Below, in pieces: positions 63,866 through 64,000 of a stretch of 64,000 nt of DNA. Numbering within the stretch: the first letter of the stretch is position 1; each line of letters opens with the position of its first letter. The notes under the pieces are model-generated. The model was not told where the DNA came from and ran no database searches. It saw nothing but the letters and a program-made list of their open reading frames with translations. This DNA comes from Oscarella lobularis (taxonomy: Eukaryota > Porifera > Homoscleromorpha > Homosclerophorida > Oscarellidae), in the NCBI RefSeq assembly GCF_947507565.1, contig NC_089176.1, forward strand, positions 3,658,001 through 3,722,000. Direction: 5' to 3'. A program made the position numbers and the translations under genes.

Positions 63866-64000
63866 CTAATCAAGCGTTTCCAGAAAAGCGCTCAACTCCT
63901 TGAACGCTGAATCAGCCGAGGCCAGCTCAAACGGTTCATCGCTAGAATAACTAAAGTCTGCCTCGCCTAACTCGATGAGCGCCTGCTTCAATTCCTCGTC
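63866..64000 (-). CDS. Second copy of the tyrosine-motif gene, 3' part, cut by the window edge
   Basis: The last 135 bp match 58758-58892 almost base for base, including the stop codon (63866-63868) and the C-terminal FKELSAFLETLD codons. The 5' part lies beyond the window, so it cannot be judged whether the copy is intact. Similarity continues downstream of the stop to about 63640. Confidence 0.7.
   Translation of the reverse strand, partial: DEELKQALIELGEADFSYSSDEPFELASADSAFKELSAFLETLD

Overview
The window is nuclear DNA from an animal with a very compact genome. Genes sit on both strands, often under 400 bp apart, and most are split by GT-AG introns of about 45-120 bp. The gene set is animal-like: a formin of the FMNL type, a DXO decapping nuclease, an ABCC/MRP transporter, NDUFA3, NME7, an AQP8-type aquaporin, a TIR-NB-ARC-TPR receptor and a giant secreted sushi/EGF protein. 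Gene density, intron size and the tyrosine-motif tails suggest an early-branching metazoan such as a sponge, perhaps a homoscleromorph. That placement is inference; there is no rRNA or mitochondrial marker here.

Layout. 1-365: RPL38 (+). 571-5565: FMNL-type formin (+). 5822-9496: two tandem paralogues (+) with identical nine-exon structure, whose core domain looks like bacterial deoxyribosyltransferase/TIR-like effectors. 9789-10991: DXO (-), head-to-head with an ABCC transporter (+, 11179-16830). 16933-17230: NDUFA3 (-), divergent from a PP1-type phosphatase (+, 17618-18987). 19120-22706: a membrane protein with a PPxY tail, a Gly/His-rich small ORF and a RING-H2 protein (all -). 23216-28470: serine carboxypeptidase, NME7 and aquaporin, all (-) and closely spaced. 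28617-29690: no gene recognised.

29691-49922 (-): one gene of about 20 kb encoding a secreted mosaic protein: signal peptide, EGF modules, a Cys-rich stanniocalcin-like domain, DDGN-type disulfide repeats, cadherin-like repeats, 3 sushi, a FAM171-like domain and 10 sushi. The whole block from the Cys-rich domain to the following EGF occurs twice, and a third partial copy ends the protein.

50-64 kb is a recently rearranged region. It holds a duplicated gene of unknown function (one copy broken), two divergent DEG/ENaC-like channel paralogues, a TIR-NB-ARC-TPR gene with a 7-bp tandem duplication that breaks frame at the P-loop, a degenerate copy of that gene's 5' end, a small tyrosine-motif protein with a second copy running off the right edge, and several fold-back or MITE-like elements.

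The best candidates for new biology are the tandem prokaryote-like effector pair at 5.8-9.5 kb, the internally duplicated giant secreted protein, and the TIR receptor/tyrosine-adaptor/channel cluster at the right end.
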